The position numbers and the translations under genes were made by a program. A DNA stretch of 64,000 nucleotides, taken from Misgurnus anguillicaudatus. Lineage: Eukaryota > Chordata > Actinopteri > Cypriniformes > Cobitidae. The first letter of the stretch is position 1. Each line of letters begins with the position of its first letter. Positions 40,192 to 52,171 of this stretch are shown here, piece by piece. The DNA lies in contig NC_073352.2 in NCBI RefSeq assembly GCF_027580225.2, positions 30,064,001 to 30,128,000 on the forward strand, given 5' to 3'. The notes under the pieces were generated by a model that saw only the letters and a program-made list of their open reading frames with translations, was not told the DNA's origin and searched no databases.

Positions 40192-43100
40192 ACCGTCAAC
40201 ACTGTTACTCCACCTTGGTAACAGAGTTGACAGTAACAGACTTGACACTGACTAATTTAGAAAACTGGAAATCATGATTTTCAGCTTGTTACAGAAAATG
40301 TTTTGATATTGCTTGGAACATCTTGTGATCAATGACATCGAGTACCAAAATATTAAGATAATTTAAAAATAAAACCATTTCTACTCCAAAATGTAGAAAA
40401 AATGAATGATATTGGACACCAAATGAATCGCATATAAATCAGATTCTCACCGCAATGTTGATGATAACTGTGGCTGATGAGGACAGGGATGGCATGCCCA
40501 TGTCTGAAGCGATCACCGTCAACTCAATCACACCATTCAGCTTAGGGTCGATGGCCTCACGGTCCAATAAACCTTTGTTCAGAAGCACGCCACTGTCCAG
40601 GTCGATGGTAAAGTTGCTACTGAAAGATCCGTCTTTAATGTGATATTGGATTTTGCTGTTCTGTGTTTCTGGTTCATCTCCATCTCGAGCCTGTCAAAAT
40701 AAGTTATATTTAGCAGACAATTTTATATATTATATTATATATTAGCATTGTGTGTGACTCTTGAGTGGGATTTGAACCCATGTGCTTTGTTAGTGCCATA
40801 CTCTAGGAGTAAAACGATTATTCAAAAAGCTATACAATCTCAGTTCTTCACAGCAGGTGTCTCAGCCATTTGGTTTACCTGAATTTCAATCTCTAAATTG
40901 TCGTTTTCTTGTACAAAAGTTTCATATTTTTCTCTGTTCATTACTGGTGTCTGATCATTAATGTCTCGAAGGTTGATTTCCACAACAGTGGTACCGGTCT
41001 TGCCTTCTGAATCAATGGCCTGTAGAGTTGGTGTGTAGGAACTGGTGATTTCCCTATCAAGAAGCTTTCCATCTTTTACATAGATAGTTCCATTATTTGG
41101 GAAGACCTCAAAGTACTTCAGCCTGGACAATGAAAGCAAATTTAAGAAATGACCAGAAAGAAATAGCCGTCATTACACTAGTCTAGTTTCACCTAGACCT
41201 GATATGTGGCTATGAGTAACCCACTTCTAGCCCAAATAAACTTGGTTATATGTCGTTTTGCCTAAATAACTTGTGAGATATTACATTTATGTAAGCAAAC
41301 TCAACATGGATTACAAGGTGATGGGTTTTTAGTCTTATGTTTCGACTTGTATTTAATGTTCACTGACAGCACAAATTTTGCCTTGTTTTAGCCTAGACCT
41401 TTGCACTGTGTTTAGTTGGCTATTAGACATCTTTTAAATGCTAAATTGCTTGCTAGGTAATCTTAATATCTACTGTTCATACACATCTAGCCATCCACTG
41501 GAGGGTCTCATCCAGTTTAGTTCTTAAAAGTTACAGTCACTTATTTAGCTAGCGATTTACTGACTATAGTTAGTTGGAGCTAAACTTTGCAGGACAGGGG
41601 CCCTCCAGGACCAGGAATGCCCACCCCTTAATAGTGTATTGAATATTCACCAACGTACATGCTGCCCGGCACCAGTTTGTAAGTTATCTTGCCATCATCC
41701 AAGGCATCTTCATCTGTTGCCTGTCCGACGAAACACATGGGAGAATGGGATTAATCATCTTGTCGTATAGGATACATTGAACTGTGCAAAATAAAGATTT
41801 TGTACTTGCTGTAATGGTAGCTATTATAGTACCGTCTTTACAGTGTTCATTAATAGAGAACTCGTAATTTTCCTTCTCAAATTCAGGGTAGTTGTCATTT
41901 ACATCATTGATGTTAATAGTGACAGAGGCTGTAGAGGTGAAGTCTGCATTGGCATCTTTAGCAATAATCTGGGGAGATTCAAAGCGCATGGTATTGAGCA
42001 TATGGTATTCATTTTAAAATCAACCTATGAATGGCTTACTTATAGTTTTCTGTGCCCATTAAACTGGCATAGAAATTATTTTAGTATTAAAAAATGTGGC
42101 ACACTTCAAACAAAAATAGTTGGTATCTGTGATGTTGCCTTTATCACAGATCCGATATAGTCTGATTACCATAAAAAAATAACCCCAACATTACAGGGGT
42201 AAAAGTAAGTCGTTTAAAAATGTGTGAATGTGGTCGTACGTATTCATATGAATTAGCCACCTCGTAAAATACGTACAAACTGCAATGAGAGAGCATCGTA
42301 TGAGTAACCCACCCTAAATAAACTTGAATTTGATTATCACTCTTAAAAATAAAGGTGCTTAATAGAAGAACCTTTTTTGGTTCCTCAAAGAACCATTTAG
42401 TCAAGGGTTCTTTAAATAACCATTTCTTTTGTACATTTTTGTAATGTGAAAAACCCATTTTCACCTGTTTTTAAGAGTTTATGCTGTTTTTGCCAAAATA
42501 ACTTGCAAGATGTATGAGTGATTACAGGATGTTTGCTTTCATGTATTTATTTCATTTATTTTTGGCCTATGGTTAGACAATATTTAAATTTTCACTGACA
42601 GCCCAATTTGGCCTTGTTTTAGATGTTTGTGTTTGGATGGCTATAGATGTCTTTTAAATGCAAAATTGCTTGCTAGGGTCAACAACCTTCCACAAAATAA
42701 TTCATGGTAAAGTTAAAATAAAGTTCAGGTGTAATGTTTCAAAGTATAGATTAATAAATAAATGTTGTAAAGATGGAAACGCGGACTAATATTAAAAATA
42801 AAACTTTTAATGTCACGCCGGATTTTTTGTATGCTCATGGTGAGAGTCAGGATAAATTATAAAGAATAAAACAAAATTATGTTTATTTAAAGTTTAATTT
42901 TACTGTAAAACTATTCGGATTGACTTGGTAAAAGACTTTGTTAACACTTGTATTTGTAAACAATTAGTTAATGCATTAGCTAACCTTTAACCAACACTGT
43001 AAGCCTGGATAAGTTGAGTTTACTAGGCTTAGTGTTTAAATTTCTTCCAATATTCCTGCACTCTTAACTCGGGTTAGTTGACATTACTAGAAATTTGTGA

Positions 43101-46100
43101 GGAAACCTGTTGCATATAACTATAGTTTTTATCACTTTATATTACTTTTGATGTTATAAATAGTATTATAACACAAAATGAATGACTGACTTTAAGTCAA
43201 TCATTGAATAAACGTGATTCTCCACAGAAACACAAACAAAACTGTGTCAGTACTGTGGAGAGAAATACAATAAAATGTTCTGAACAGGGTTCATGTACGG
43301 AAACACTGATCACCTGAACGGTGACTTCATTATAGTTTACAACAAAACAACATCAATAAAATAAGAGCTTGAACCTATATGACATTTTATTAACAAATAT
43401 TTGATTAGTGAAAGTTTTTATCAGTTTTTATTCTGTGAAAAAGCAGAAAATAATCAAAATATTCAGGCGCTAAGGATTATTGGTATTCCTCACAGGTAAC
43501 TAATAATAACTAATAATTTTAAATTCATTTTACTTGAATGTTTTAGTTTAATGGATTTTGTAAGCTTAAAGTTAAATCAACTAAACTTTAAGCTTTGGCT
43601 TCAAAACAGAATATTAAGTGATGTTTACTTGATTGTTTAAGTAAAGACAATATCTGGGTTAACAGTGAACAATGAACAATACTTCTACAACATTAATTTA
43701 TCTTTGTTCATGTAAATTTTTGCATTTATTAATACATTTATAGAATCAAGCGTTGTAACTGTCAACATTAATTAATGCACGTTAAACTAACCTGAATAAC
43801 TTTATTGAAATTAAAGGGGACATTTTGCAAGACTTTATAAATCTATGGTGTCTTGTACGCATGTATAGTTTTAGCTCAAAATACTCCACAGATAATTTAT
43901 TATATTATGTTAAAATTGACACTTTAGGGGTAAGCAAAAATTAGCGGATTTTGGGTGTGTCCTTTAAAATGCAAATGAGCTGATCTCTGGACTAAATGGC
44001 AGTGCCATGGTTGGATGGTGCAGATTAATTATAAGATCCACTTCTGACATCACAAGGGGAGCCACATTTCAATGACCTATTTTTTCACATGCGTGCCGAG
44101 AATGGTTTACCAAAACTAAGTGATAAACTAAGATCTTTATCACATTAGGTTGAAAGAAGCACTTTAAAGCACGTACACATAGACAAAGTTACTTTAACAT
44201 TAACAAGAATTAATAAATGCTGAAAAACTATATTGTTCATTGTTAGTTCATGTTAGTTAACTCATTTAATAATGTTTATATTTTGGAATAAAATATCAGC
44301 ACTCTTTGTTCAATCAAACTTGTAAACTGGAATGAACTGTTGTATCAAATATTTCATATTTGATATGCTTGTTCAAAGTACATTGTTATCTTTTTATGGC
44401 CAGTTACAATCATAAATGTCACCCACTGTAAAATAATCAAACCGTGTTCTTTGGTTTCTGTAAATAAGGTAAAGCAGTGTTTAGTTGCTGGAATGCTCTT
44501 CTTCATTATATCTAATCTTTCCTAATGTAATTGATCTAAAATACAAGCACCCACAATTCTTTCACTTTAAGCTGGGGATATTTCTGACCCATGTGGTTAA
44601 TCTTAAGAGACACTCTTTCAGATACATACCTGCACAGTCATTGTTTTTTTCTTCTCAAAATCAACAGCTTCTGAATTTTTTATCATCACTTGTACAATAC
44701 TGTCTGCCAGACCAGAGCTGGGAGACACAGAGAATGCATCCTTATCTGGACCATCAAGCTTGAGCTCGAACGTACTGTTTTCACCCTGAATCAGAAATCA
44801 TATTTGTAAAATTGAAAAATAAAAATCACAAAAATAAAAATGCAAATATTGTTATTACCAACCTGGTCTGGATCTTTGACTCTAATATTCAGACGAGCTA
44901 CAGCCACACCTACAGATGAATGTTCATCAACTACACCCGTGAAACTGTTTATCTGTGTGCAGCTATCACCTACACACTCATAAAAATTTGGCCCGTTGTC
45001 ATTCACATCTGTAATAGAAATCTGTAGTGTTTGTACGGTGCTGGCAATGACTCCATTCACATTAGGGTTTGTTTCACTTGCCTAAAACACAGGGAGGAAA
45101 ATGTGTTTTTACATAAAAGTGTAATTTCTTTGACAGACTTTAAATGTAAGGAGACAAATGAGGAGCTCAGATGCAAAACCCTCTAAGTGCGTCTGACATG
45201 TTTTCTTGTATATCAAACTTGTTTTTCTAAAAAACTTAAGAAGAGGATTAGTGGACGTAAAGTGAAATCATTTGGAAGATGTTTAGTATTTGTTGAGAGA
45301 ATTCGCTTAATATCAGTATCTCAATTTTGATGGAGATGGCGTTTAGAGGCTTTTGCATCTAGGCTTTTCATATCTGAATTGAATTTACCTTTATATTCAA
45401 TTCTACAACAGCAGAAATATCCAGCAAAGCCTCTCGATCAAACACAGTATTAACAGTAATTTTACCATCACTCTTTGCGATTTGGAAAAGGTCTTGTGCA
45501 TTAGTACCTGTAAAAAGTATTAGTAGTAACAATTATTTGGCATGATTAATAAAAGAGATGCAAACCACTAATCCAACTATGGTTTACTTTTTGCATGTAA
45601 TGTTCAACTTAAACAGTTTCTACAAAACGCGAACAGTAAAGTTGGTAGTACAGTGTTTTAAATGATGAGCTCTATACTACCTCCTAAAAATAAAAATGCT
45701 ACAGATCCCGTAGAAGAACCATTTTTGGCTGAATGGTTCCATAAAAAACTTTAGGGCCCTATTTTAACGATCTAAGCGCATTGTCTAAAGCGCACAGCGC
45801 AACGTCTAAATGGGCGTGTCCAAATCCACTTTTGCTAATTTAACGACAGGAAAAATGATTTGTACGCTGAGCGCATGGTCGAAAAGGGTTGGTCCGTTTT
45901 TTTAAATGAGTAATGGGAGTATTTGGGGCATAACGTGCAATAAACCAATGAGAGTCTCAGCTCTCATCCCCTTTAAAAGACAGTTGCGCTGGTGCTATGT
46001 CTAATCCCAATTTAGATGATGGACTTTGTAAACTGAAAATCTAAGTGAAGGAAGAAGATCCCCAGTTTAAGATTAATGTTAAATAATTGTGGTGTTTTTC

Positions 46101-49100
46101 ACTTGTATTGAACTTGTTATTTTTCTTTTAGTCATGGAAGTAAAAAAGCAGGCTTTTAATTGTTTTAAATGTATGGCTATCCAATATCATCAAAAAATAA
46201 GCAGCTCTTTGCGCCTTCTAACGTCTCATAATTAGTCCTCATTTATGTCCAAAAGACTCAATAATAATCTTTTACATTCAATCCTTTAATCTTTCATATT
46301 TAAAAACGTTTTTGTGCTGCTGCGCATTCATGTGTGTGATAAGCAAACCCGCGTTGTCGTCCCATTTATAGGCGCATATTACTAATGCTCTCTTTAAATA
46401 ACAAAAAAACATATTTGCGCCATTGACTTTAGACCAGGTTTTTGTTGGTCAATGGCATAGTCTATTTTAGTTGCCTCAAAATAGCAACGCACCAACAATG
46501 CACCTGAACACACCTCGTTTTCAGACCAGAACGCCCATGGGGGCAAAAGGGGGCGCAAATCCATTTGCTATTTAAACAACATGGCGCTTAACGTAAAAAC
46601 GATAATTGCTCAGGGTGGAAACTAGAAAAAGACACTTGCGTTGCGAATTGCGGTGCATTGCTCCGGGTGTATGATAGAGTCTTTAATATTTGAAGAACAA
46701 AAGTGAAAAAAAAGGTATGAAAGAAATATTTCTTATAAGAACCTTGACTGGAAACACCTCAGAAACTCCTCGAATTTATAAATATTTACACTCACAATAT
46801 GATTTTATTTACTTACTACAAAAGTATAACATATTATACAAATTTATTCAACACCATTGCACACTTTATATCATGTTTCATACCATGTAAAGGAAAACAT
46901 GATAATATAAAAAGTACTGTACAGTAATGCAGAAAAGCCCATTACAACCATGTTCAAGCTATTAAAAACTTTCAGATGCAAAAAGGAACTAAATGTAATA
47001 TTGGATAAACTAGTTAATGATATTGCGCAAATGCTATCGGCCTCTTCAAAAGTCTTCGTGAATTATTTTGTTATAAGACTCCGTTATCATACATCTCGTC
47101 TCTTCTACTCTAAGTACACTGAAAAAAGTGTTTAAGTCAGATTTTTATGATGAATAAGTGACTGTTTATGTAATTGGCAAAAGAAAACTTCGCCAACCAA
47201 ATGTTGCCAAAAAGTGTGCATGTGACATCAAAGTACTCCCAAAGCACTGAGAATCCCTGTCATGTTACTTCAATATCATATAGTATGCTCAGCCTAAAGT
47301 CGTCAGTATGGCCTACATAAAATACGACTGCCCTCTACAGGTTTTTGTATTTCCTGCATCCCCCACCGAATCCCCCTTCTGCAGGATCTCGCAGAATTTC
47401 GGAAGTGCTCGCGGCATTCTGCTCTCTGAGACGCGCATTTTTAAAGGCCACATCTGTAGGAGATGTCAAATTGCCCTTTCTGCAGTGTGTTTATAGATCA
47501 ACCTTCTTGCTGCGAGACAGCAGTGCTCTGTTTGGCCGCCCCAAATATCTTAATTAGAAAGGGTGTCCCAGTGCTTTTGTCTATTTAGTTTAGCGGAGTA
47601 ATCCGACTTGGTTTAAGTAACTTTGATGCTGAAAAACTTGCATGCAAGTTACAACAGCATACCGAAACTTTTGTGCGGTGCTCCATACATTCAATACTTG
47701 GTATTAAATTCACTAGATAATGAATAATAGTCAGCAAACACAAAGATCACTTTGTAGACCTTTTAAAGATCTCAAACTGACTCACTTTCGATGCTGTAGA
47801 CGATTGGGTCGTTGATTCCTGTATCCGGATCTCTGGCTCTCACAGTAAAGACAAGCGTACCCTGATATAAAGTGTAAGAGCGATGACATTTTAATACAAG
47901 TGGCTTGACTACATCACATAGTTAACTTTACAACAAGAAAGAGAAAATATATCACTCACCTTGGGTGAATTCTCATCAATTGTGACATAGTTTGGTAAAT
48001 TCAGAAACTGTGGGTCAATGTCTGGCACATCTTTAACTGCGATTAATGCAATTGTTGTGGATGACTGAAACGTTTCTACGTTATTCAATGGCCCACCACC
48101 ATCCTGACAAAACAATGACCAGTTATCATATGCATTTTGCAGACACTTTTATCCAATGCAACTTAAATTGCAATAAATCTATACTCGCACTGTAAAAAAG
48201 CATTAATTTCAACTTGATTTTATAAGTTATGTCCGCTTATCACAAGCCAAAACTTAAAATAGTAGGTTGATTTGACTTGCAAACCCAATTTGTTTTAACT
48301 TCATGCTGCATATTTTACAGTGCATGAATTCATTCAATCATTCTTTATCAGTATGTGTGTTCCTTCTGGATCAAACCCCTGACCTTTTTATTGCTGTTGC
48401 TATTCTCTATCAGCTGAACTTCAGGAATATATAAAATATGAAATCGCAATATGACAAAATTTTAATTAAATAATAATTTGATAAATCATAATGGATGTTT
48501 TTATTTGTTACGGCTAGGTAATGAGCATAATTAATTGCAGTACTCACAGTTGCGTTGACTTTTATCTGATAGAAAGGGCTTTTCTCATTAAAGTTTAAAG
48601 GTCCCTTAAGTACAACATTTCCATTGGTCTCAGAGATTTCAAACAGTTGAAGTCCGTCATTTGGTACAACCTAAGACAAGCAAACTGTGTTATGAATACA
48701 AAGTCAAATGTAAGGGTGTAAATGCAGTTTAAGGCACAGAAGTGAAACTTACTTCATCAATTTTGTAGGACACAATAGCAGCTCGGCCTGAATCAATATC
48801 TGTGGCGGATGCTGTAAATATTGTAGTGCCCACAGGTGTATTCTGAAGGAGAGAACAGAAAGAAACATAAACTGGGTTCACTGAAAACCCTAATAAGTTG
48901 ACTGAACTAATTTTAATGAGTAAACGCATTGCCTCAATTAAATTAAGTAATGGGTCTTCCAAAAACATATAAGTTCACTTAACTTGGTGGCCACATAGAC
49001 TGAACTTAAAATTTTGAAGTTCACCAAACTTGGAGTTTGTACAGTGCACTATACACGATTAAGTTCACTTGGTGTCATAAAGACTGAACTTGAATTGTCA

Positions 49101-52100
49101 TTTAACTTTATAACAATGTGTAATGAAAGTTATTCAGGACTGATTCTGTCAATCAATAAATTAACTTAAATCTCCACAGCAGCACACAACAAACTTATAC
49201 ATTATAGTTAAGGGGAATACAATGAGTTAAATGTGGTGCATGCATACCAAACGAAACACTGATCACCTGAACGGTTACTTCACAAAAAAGCATCAATAAT
49301 GTTACAGAGTGTAAAACTCTAAGACATTTGTCATATCAGTTGTTATTCTTGGACCAAAAATAAATCTTTTGAAATTTTCATGGGCAAGGGCTTATGGGTA
49401 TTCCACACAAGAAATGATCATCTTAAGTTAATTGCACTTGATTTTTTAAGTTTATGGTTTATGTAAGTTAATTAATTAAAAGAACAAAGATAGTTAAGTT
49501 ATGGATCCAAAATGCAAAATTGAAGTCATGATTGCTTGAGTGAGTACAAACAGCATTAGGGCTTTCAGTGTTCAAAGAATCTCTCAGTATTGCTCAATAC
49601 ACCTGAAAAGACTGCAAAATATTTTTTCTTGCTTAGTTTTTGTCTTGTTTTCAGTACAAATATCTAAAAATTATTAAATTATGATGCATTTTCTTGATGA
49701 GCAAAATGAGTCTAGTTTTTTAGACAAAAATGATACAATAAGTGAAGTAAAGAAAATGTATCGGATTAATATTTTTTCACATTTTTGCATAAATCTGTTA
49801 ATCAACTTCAGTACTGATCAAAACTACCAAATGTTTACAAAAATTTCATGATTTTAACTCTTTAATTGCCAAATTCATAAGTGATGTCACTGATTTGAGG
49901 AGAAAAAAACATACAAAATGACTGATTTTCAATATAAAAAGTGATTTGTGAAAAGGGATTTTTTCCCACCTTTTTCACAGTCTTGGGCATGCCAAAGATT
50001 ATTAAAAACATTGGGTTTGATGCATTTTTAGTTTTTTGTGCAGCATCAGATTTTATTTTTTTCTCCCTACTTTATGGATTGTAGCATTTTTGCCCCATTG
50101 ACTTCCATTTATAATGACATTTTTTGATTGCAAAGCCATGACACCTTATTATCATGCATTCTTGATTGTTGGTGGTTTTTCTTTTTGCAAAGAGGTAAAA
50201 TTTGTCATTTTTACTGTTGATCACCATGTGGCACTATTAACCCTTTAGTATGTTTTAACTAATCTTTTACATGCCCAAGACTGTGAAAGGGTAAAAGAAA
50301 ATCCAGTCCACAATCACTTTTTATATTGAAAATAAGTCATTTTGTGCCCCCCCCAAAGTAACATCACTTATGAACTTGGCATTTAAAGAGTTAAAATCGT
50401 GGAATTTTGATCAGTACTGCGGTTGATTTAACAGATTTATGCAAAAAAAAAGGAAAAAAATCTGATACATTTTTACAGCAGTTTAATTTAGTGGCCATTA
50501 ACAACACAAATGGGTAGTAAATTTGCACACAGTATGTTGTTGAGTTTTTGAAAAATTTCAAAGTATTTTGTTAATATATGTGTAAATATAAAATGTGTCA
50601 CCAAAAATCATTCCATTTGTTGAAACAAAGAGAAAGTTGTAGCCAAATTAAGACTAAAAAATAACAAAAATGGCCAAAAGTGGCCCCAACAACACATAAG
50701 GGTTAAATCTAAAAGTAAGTGTTTTCCGTCATTGTTTACTTTATATTAAAGGTTTTATTCAACAGATTAGGGATGGGACGATTACCGGTTTCACTATTAA
50801 CCACGATAAAATGTCCTGACAGTTAGTATTATCGTTTCAAATTTAATTATCATTATAACCGTGTTTGATTACCGTGATTTTGAAAACTCACAGTAAATCC
50901 AGTCCAGCCAGAATCAGTTTGAAGCAGGCGCGGACATGCAACATAGTTTTTTGCACAAGAAGGCATTTATTTATTCACGTTAAACTTATTAGACAGATTT
51001 ATTTCTTTTTTACCCCAGAAATAATTTCAGGGGCATGAAATATTAAATTTTGATTTTTAAAAATAAAACTTTTGATAATTTCCATCTCATTTTAACAAAA
51101 CCATGATAATTTTCATACTGTCCCATCCAGTTTATTTTAAATTAAATAATATAGCGTAGACATATTCTGGACAAGTGTCCTGAGATTCACCCTAACCATC
51201 AAAGTGCTCAGACTGTAAGTAAAGTTCAGTCAGAGCAGATTAAAGACCGAATTAGCCAAGCTTACAACACATGCAAGATCAACACTATCCAATGTTGTAG
51301 ATTTTAGCACCAACGATATGAAGCTGTTTAGTCTAATTATTACACAACAATAAAAAATAAAGGTCACATAAACTCACCTCTGGAATGTCTCTGTTGTATG
51401 GAAGATTTTCAAATAACGGTTTGTTGTCATTAGCATCTAAGACCGCAATATAAACCGTTTTTATCACCTGATACGACAGAAGGACGTGTTAAGATTCAGG
51501 GAAGGAAATGTTTATGGCTATTGCAACATGTTCAGTGGATTCAACTTACATCTGCATAAACACCATCATTCACAACAACCTCTATTTGAAAGAGGTCATT
51601 TGTCTATAGTGAGAGGATTTATAAAAAAAACACAGTTCATTTTAACAATCACTATTTTAAATTCAATTCATAATTATTCAGGAATAATGTCAAGCTCAAT
51701 GTACCTCTCTATCCAGTTTGGTACCGATTGTGACTTCACCAGTCTGTTTGTTGGCTTTAAAATAATAAGCATTTTGTCCCTGGATTTTATATGTTAAAGT
51801 ATCATTATCGACATCGTACGCGTCAATTTGAAATGCAACTTCGTCTGCCAGGTAAAACAAAATAGATTGGGAAATGTTACATTTTATTAAATGTAAAGTG
51901 AACTCAGTACGCAAAATGTCATTATATTAAAACAGATGTACAGACCTATTTCGATATCTTCACTCACTTGTACCATCGCCATATTAATGACAGGTAAGGA
52001 GTTACAGTAAGATGAAGAGAGCACATACATAATCCATCATTTGTGAATCTTTTATCATAAATAAAAATAAAACTCACACATCACCAATCTAGACTTTAGG

Positions 52101-52171
52101 ATCATTTTGAGATACTCACATGAAGGAATGAAGGCGAAAAGGAAAAGTAAAGCTTTCCCCATCTTCCCCAT
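25630..52171 (-). CDS. cdhr2: Cadherin-related family member 2 (protocadherin-24)
   Basis: Thirty coding exons, 5' to 3' (high to low): 52171-52120, 52011-51946, 51844-51705, 51603-51550, 51467-51378, 48842-48753, 48670-48548, 48103-47960, 47861-47786, 45507-45389, 45081-44863, 44785-44630, 41968-41810, 41720-41659, 41122-40879, 40690-40451, 39288-39219, 38689-38102, 35999-35928, 35772-35723, 35569-35412, 34792-34696, 34595-34507, 34362-34294, 33514-33364, 33216-33095, 29487-29374, 29283-29200, 26610-26547, 25782-25630. Total 3915 nt, 1304 aa (human about 1310), open throughout. Signal peptide 1-17; eight inter-repeat linkers (DANDNKP, DVNDNGP, DINDNAP and others) imply nine cadherin repeats; AYFVFPNGSAL before the membrane; membrane segment 1140-1164; tail ends STTDL, a PDZ ligand. 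It makes the intermicrovillar links of enterocyte and kidney brush borders with CDHR5, and USH1C binds its tail. The exon 2 acceptor reads AT. Confidence 0.93.
25845..26130. mobile_element. 'ggtaacactttacaataagg' MITE
   Basis: Inverted ends: 'ggtaacacactttacaataa' on the left and 'ttattgtaaagtgttacc' on the right, with 'gttaatgttaactaatgca' inside. The same family recurs at 43655-43795/44200-44290, 54590-54750/55257-55375 and 60705-60940. Confidence 0.75.
26205..26511. mobile_element. Tc1/mariner-like MITE with TA ends
   Basis: Left end 'tacagtgggatccaaatgagac' and right end 'gtctcacacttttggagcgcactgta' are imperfect inverted repeats, with TA at both boundaries. About 307 bp, non-coding, in the last cdhr2 intron but one from the 3' end. 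Confidence 0.65.
26990..27190. repeat. 'ggtacc' repeat family copy
   Basis: Ends 'cacactgtcagag' and 'ctgacagtgcagtgt' are imperfect inverted repeats. The interior has spaced 'ggtac' and 'gtacc' words. Related copies lie at about 11255-11360 and 14225-14430 in sncb introns. Confidence 0.55.
27220..27400. repeat. 'aaaggggacattt' repeat, copy 1
   Basis: Shares 'aaaggggacattt.caagacttta', 'tagctcaaaatat', 'gataatttattat' and 'gtgtgtccttttaaatgcaaatgag' in the same order with 43815-44000. Confidence 0.75.
29582..29602. repeat. (GT)n microsatellite
   Basis: About ten GT units in the cdhr2 intron following the membrane exon. Confidence 0.8.
30345..31125. repeat. Composite repeat with nested inverted ends
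   Basis: Outer ends 'tgtgtctcaattccatgaacgc' (about 30353) and 'gaacgcatattgagaaactgtgtc' (about 31095). An inner pair is 'ctgtcccaaatggcacactt' (about 30569) and 'gtgtgccctttgggacag' (about 30927). This resembles one transposon inserted into another. It lies inside the 3.6-kb cdhr2 intron 29488-33094, where I see no exon. Confidence 0.5.
31708..31938. mobile_element. 'ccggacagggattagactagtcc' MITE, copy 1
   Basis: Inverted ends: 'gtcccggacagggattagactagtcctagac' and 'taggcctagtcctggattaagctaatccctgtccaggaaac'. A second copy lies at 57253-57483 with the same interior (acatcagtgcccttgttttgcctc). Confidence 0.8.
36812..37695. repeat. Element with inverted 'ttgaaggc...ccttcgaaggt' ends
   Basis: Left end 'caattgaaggctgtgaccttcgaagg' and right end 'cttcgaaggtcgctgccttcaaattg' are inverted. 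The interior is non-coding and AT-rich. It lies in the 2.1-kb cdhr2 intron 36000-38101, where no further exon is needed. Confidence 0.6.
38830..39138. mobile_element. 'aaagggatagttcacccaaaaat' MITE, copy 1
   Basis: Palindromic element with ends 'taaagggatagtttacccaaaaat' and 'atttttcggtgaactagcccttta'. The best preserved copy in the window is 57740-58079. Confidence 0.75.
39530..40345. repeat. Two tandem copies of a ~400-bp unit with (AC)n
   Basis: Copy 1 (about 39530-39905) and copy 2 (about 39925-40345) share 'ttggtactgat..tcttggatcacaagat', 'ttttctgtaaaaagtgtctt', 'gttgctgaattagtct', 'ctctccttatcacacacac' and 'gatcaatgacatcgagtacc'. Copy 2 carries the expanded dinucleotide tract. Confidence 0.8.
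40122..40189. repeat. (CA)34 microsatellite
   Basis: Uninterrupted 68-bp CA tract, about 260 bp from a cdhr2 exon. Copy 1 of the surrounding unit has only a short CA run, so the tract expanded after duplication. Confidence 0.95.
41165..42685. repeat. Duplicated intronic segment flanking two cdhr2 exons
   Basis: 41205-41480 and 42300-42680 share, in order, 'atgagtaacccac', 'aaataaacttg', 'aataacttg..agat', 'ttcactgacagc', 'ttttgccttgttttag' and 'tcttttaaatgc.aaattgcttgctagg'. The second copy is interrupted at about 42340-42478 by an element with 'actcttaaaaataaaggtgctt' and 'tttttaagagtt' ends. Confidence 0.7.
43655..44290. mobile_element. MITE split by a second repeat
   Basis: A 'gttaacatt...gttcatgttagtta' family element (compare 25845-26130) is interrupted at about 43805-44190 by the 'aaaggggacatttt' repeat (copy 2 of 27220-27400). 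Confidence 0.6.
45757..46683. mobile_element. 'gggccctattttaacgatctaagcgc' element, ~930 bp
   Basis: Left end 'gggccctattttaacgatctaagcgcattg' and right end 'cttgcgttgcgaattgcggtgcattgctccgggtgtatgatagagtc' match a cyprinid non-autonomous DNA transposon known for these ends. The interior is rich in 'gcgcattg/gcgc'. No ORF of note. It lies in the 2.3-kb cdhr2 intron 45508-47785. Confidence 0.6.
49610..50480. mobile_element. Long palindromic element in cdhr2 intron 5
   Basis: Arms inverted around about 50110. On the left: 'cttcagtactgatcaaaac', 'aactctttaattgcc', 'ttttcaatataaaaagtgat', 'cacagtcttgggcatgcc'. On the right: 'gcccaagactgtg', 'atcactttttatattgaaaat', 'ggcatttaaagagtt', 'ttgatcagtactgcgg'. 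The left end joins a fragment (49610-49745) of the 15720-16170 family. Confidence 0.75.

Noticed and set aside
40039..40248. 69-aa minus ORF with a long Val-Cys run
   Set aside because: Translation of the CA microsatellite.
51946..51966. 21-nt cdhr2 microexon using the AG at ACAAG|TGAGTG
   Set aside because: It keeps frame but drops the NSLPVINMAMVQV segment that matches the first cadherin repeat of human CDHR2, so the longer exon with an AT acceptor is preferred.
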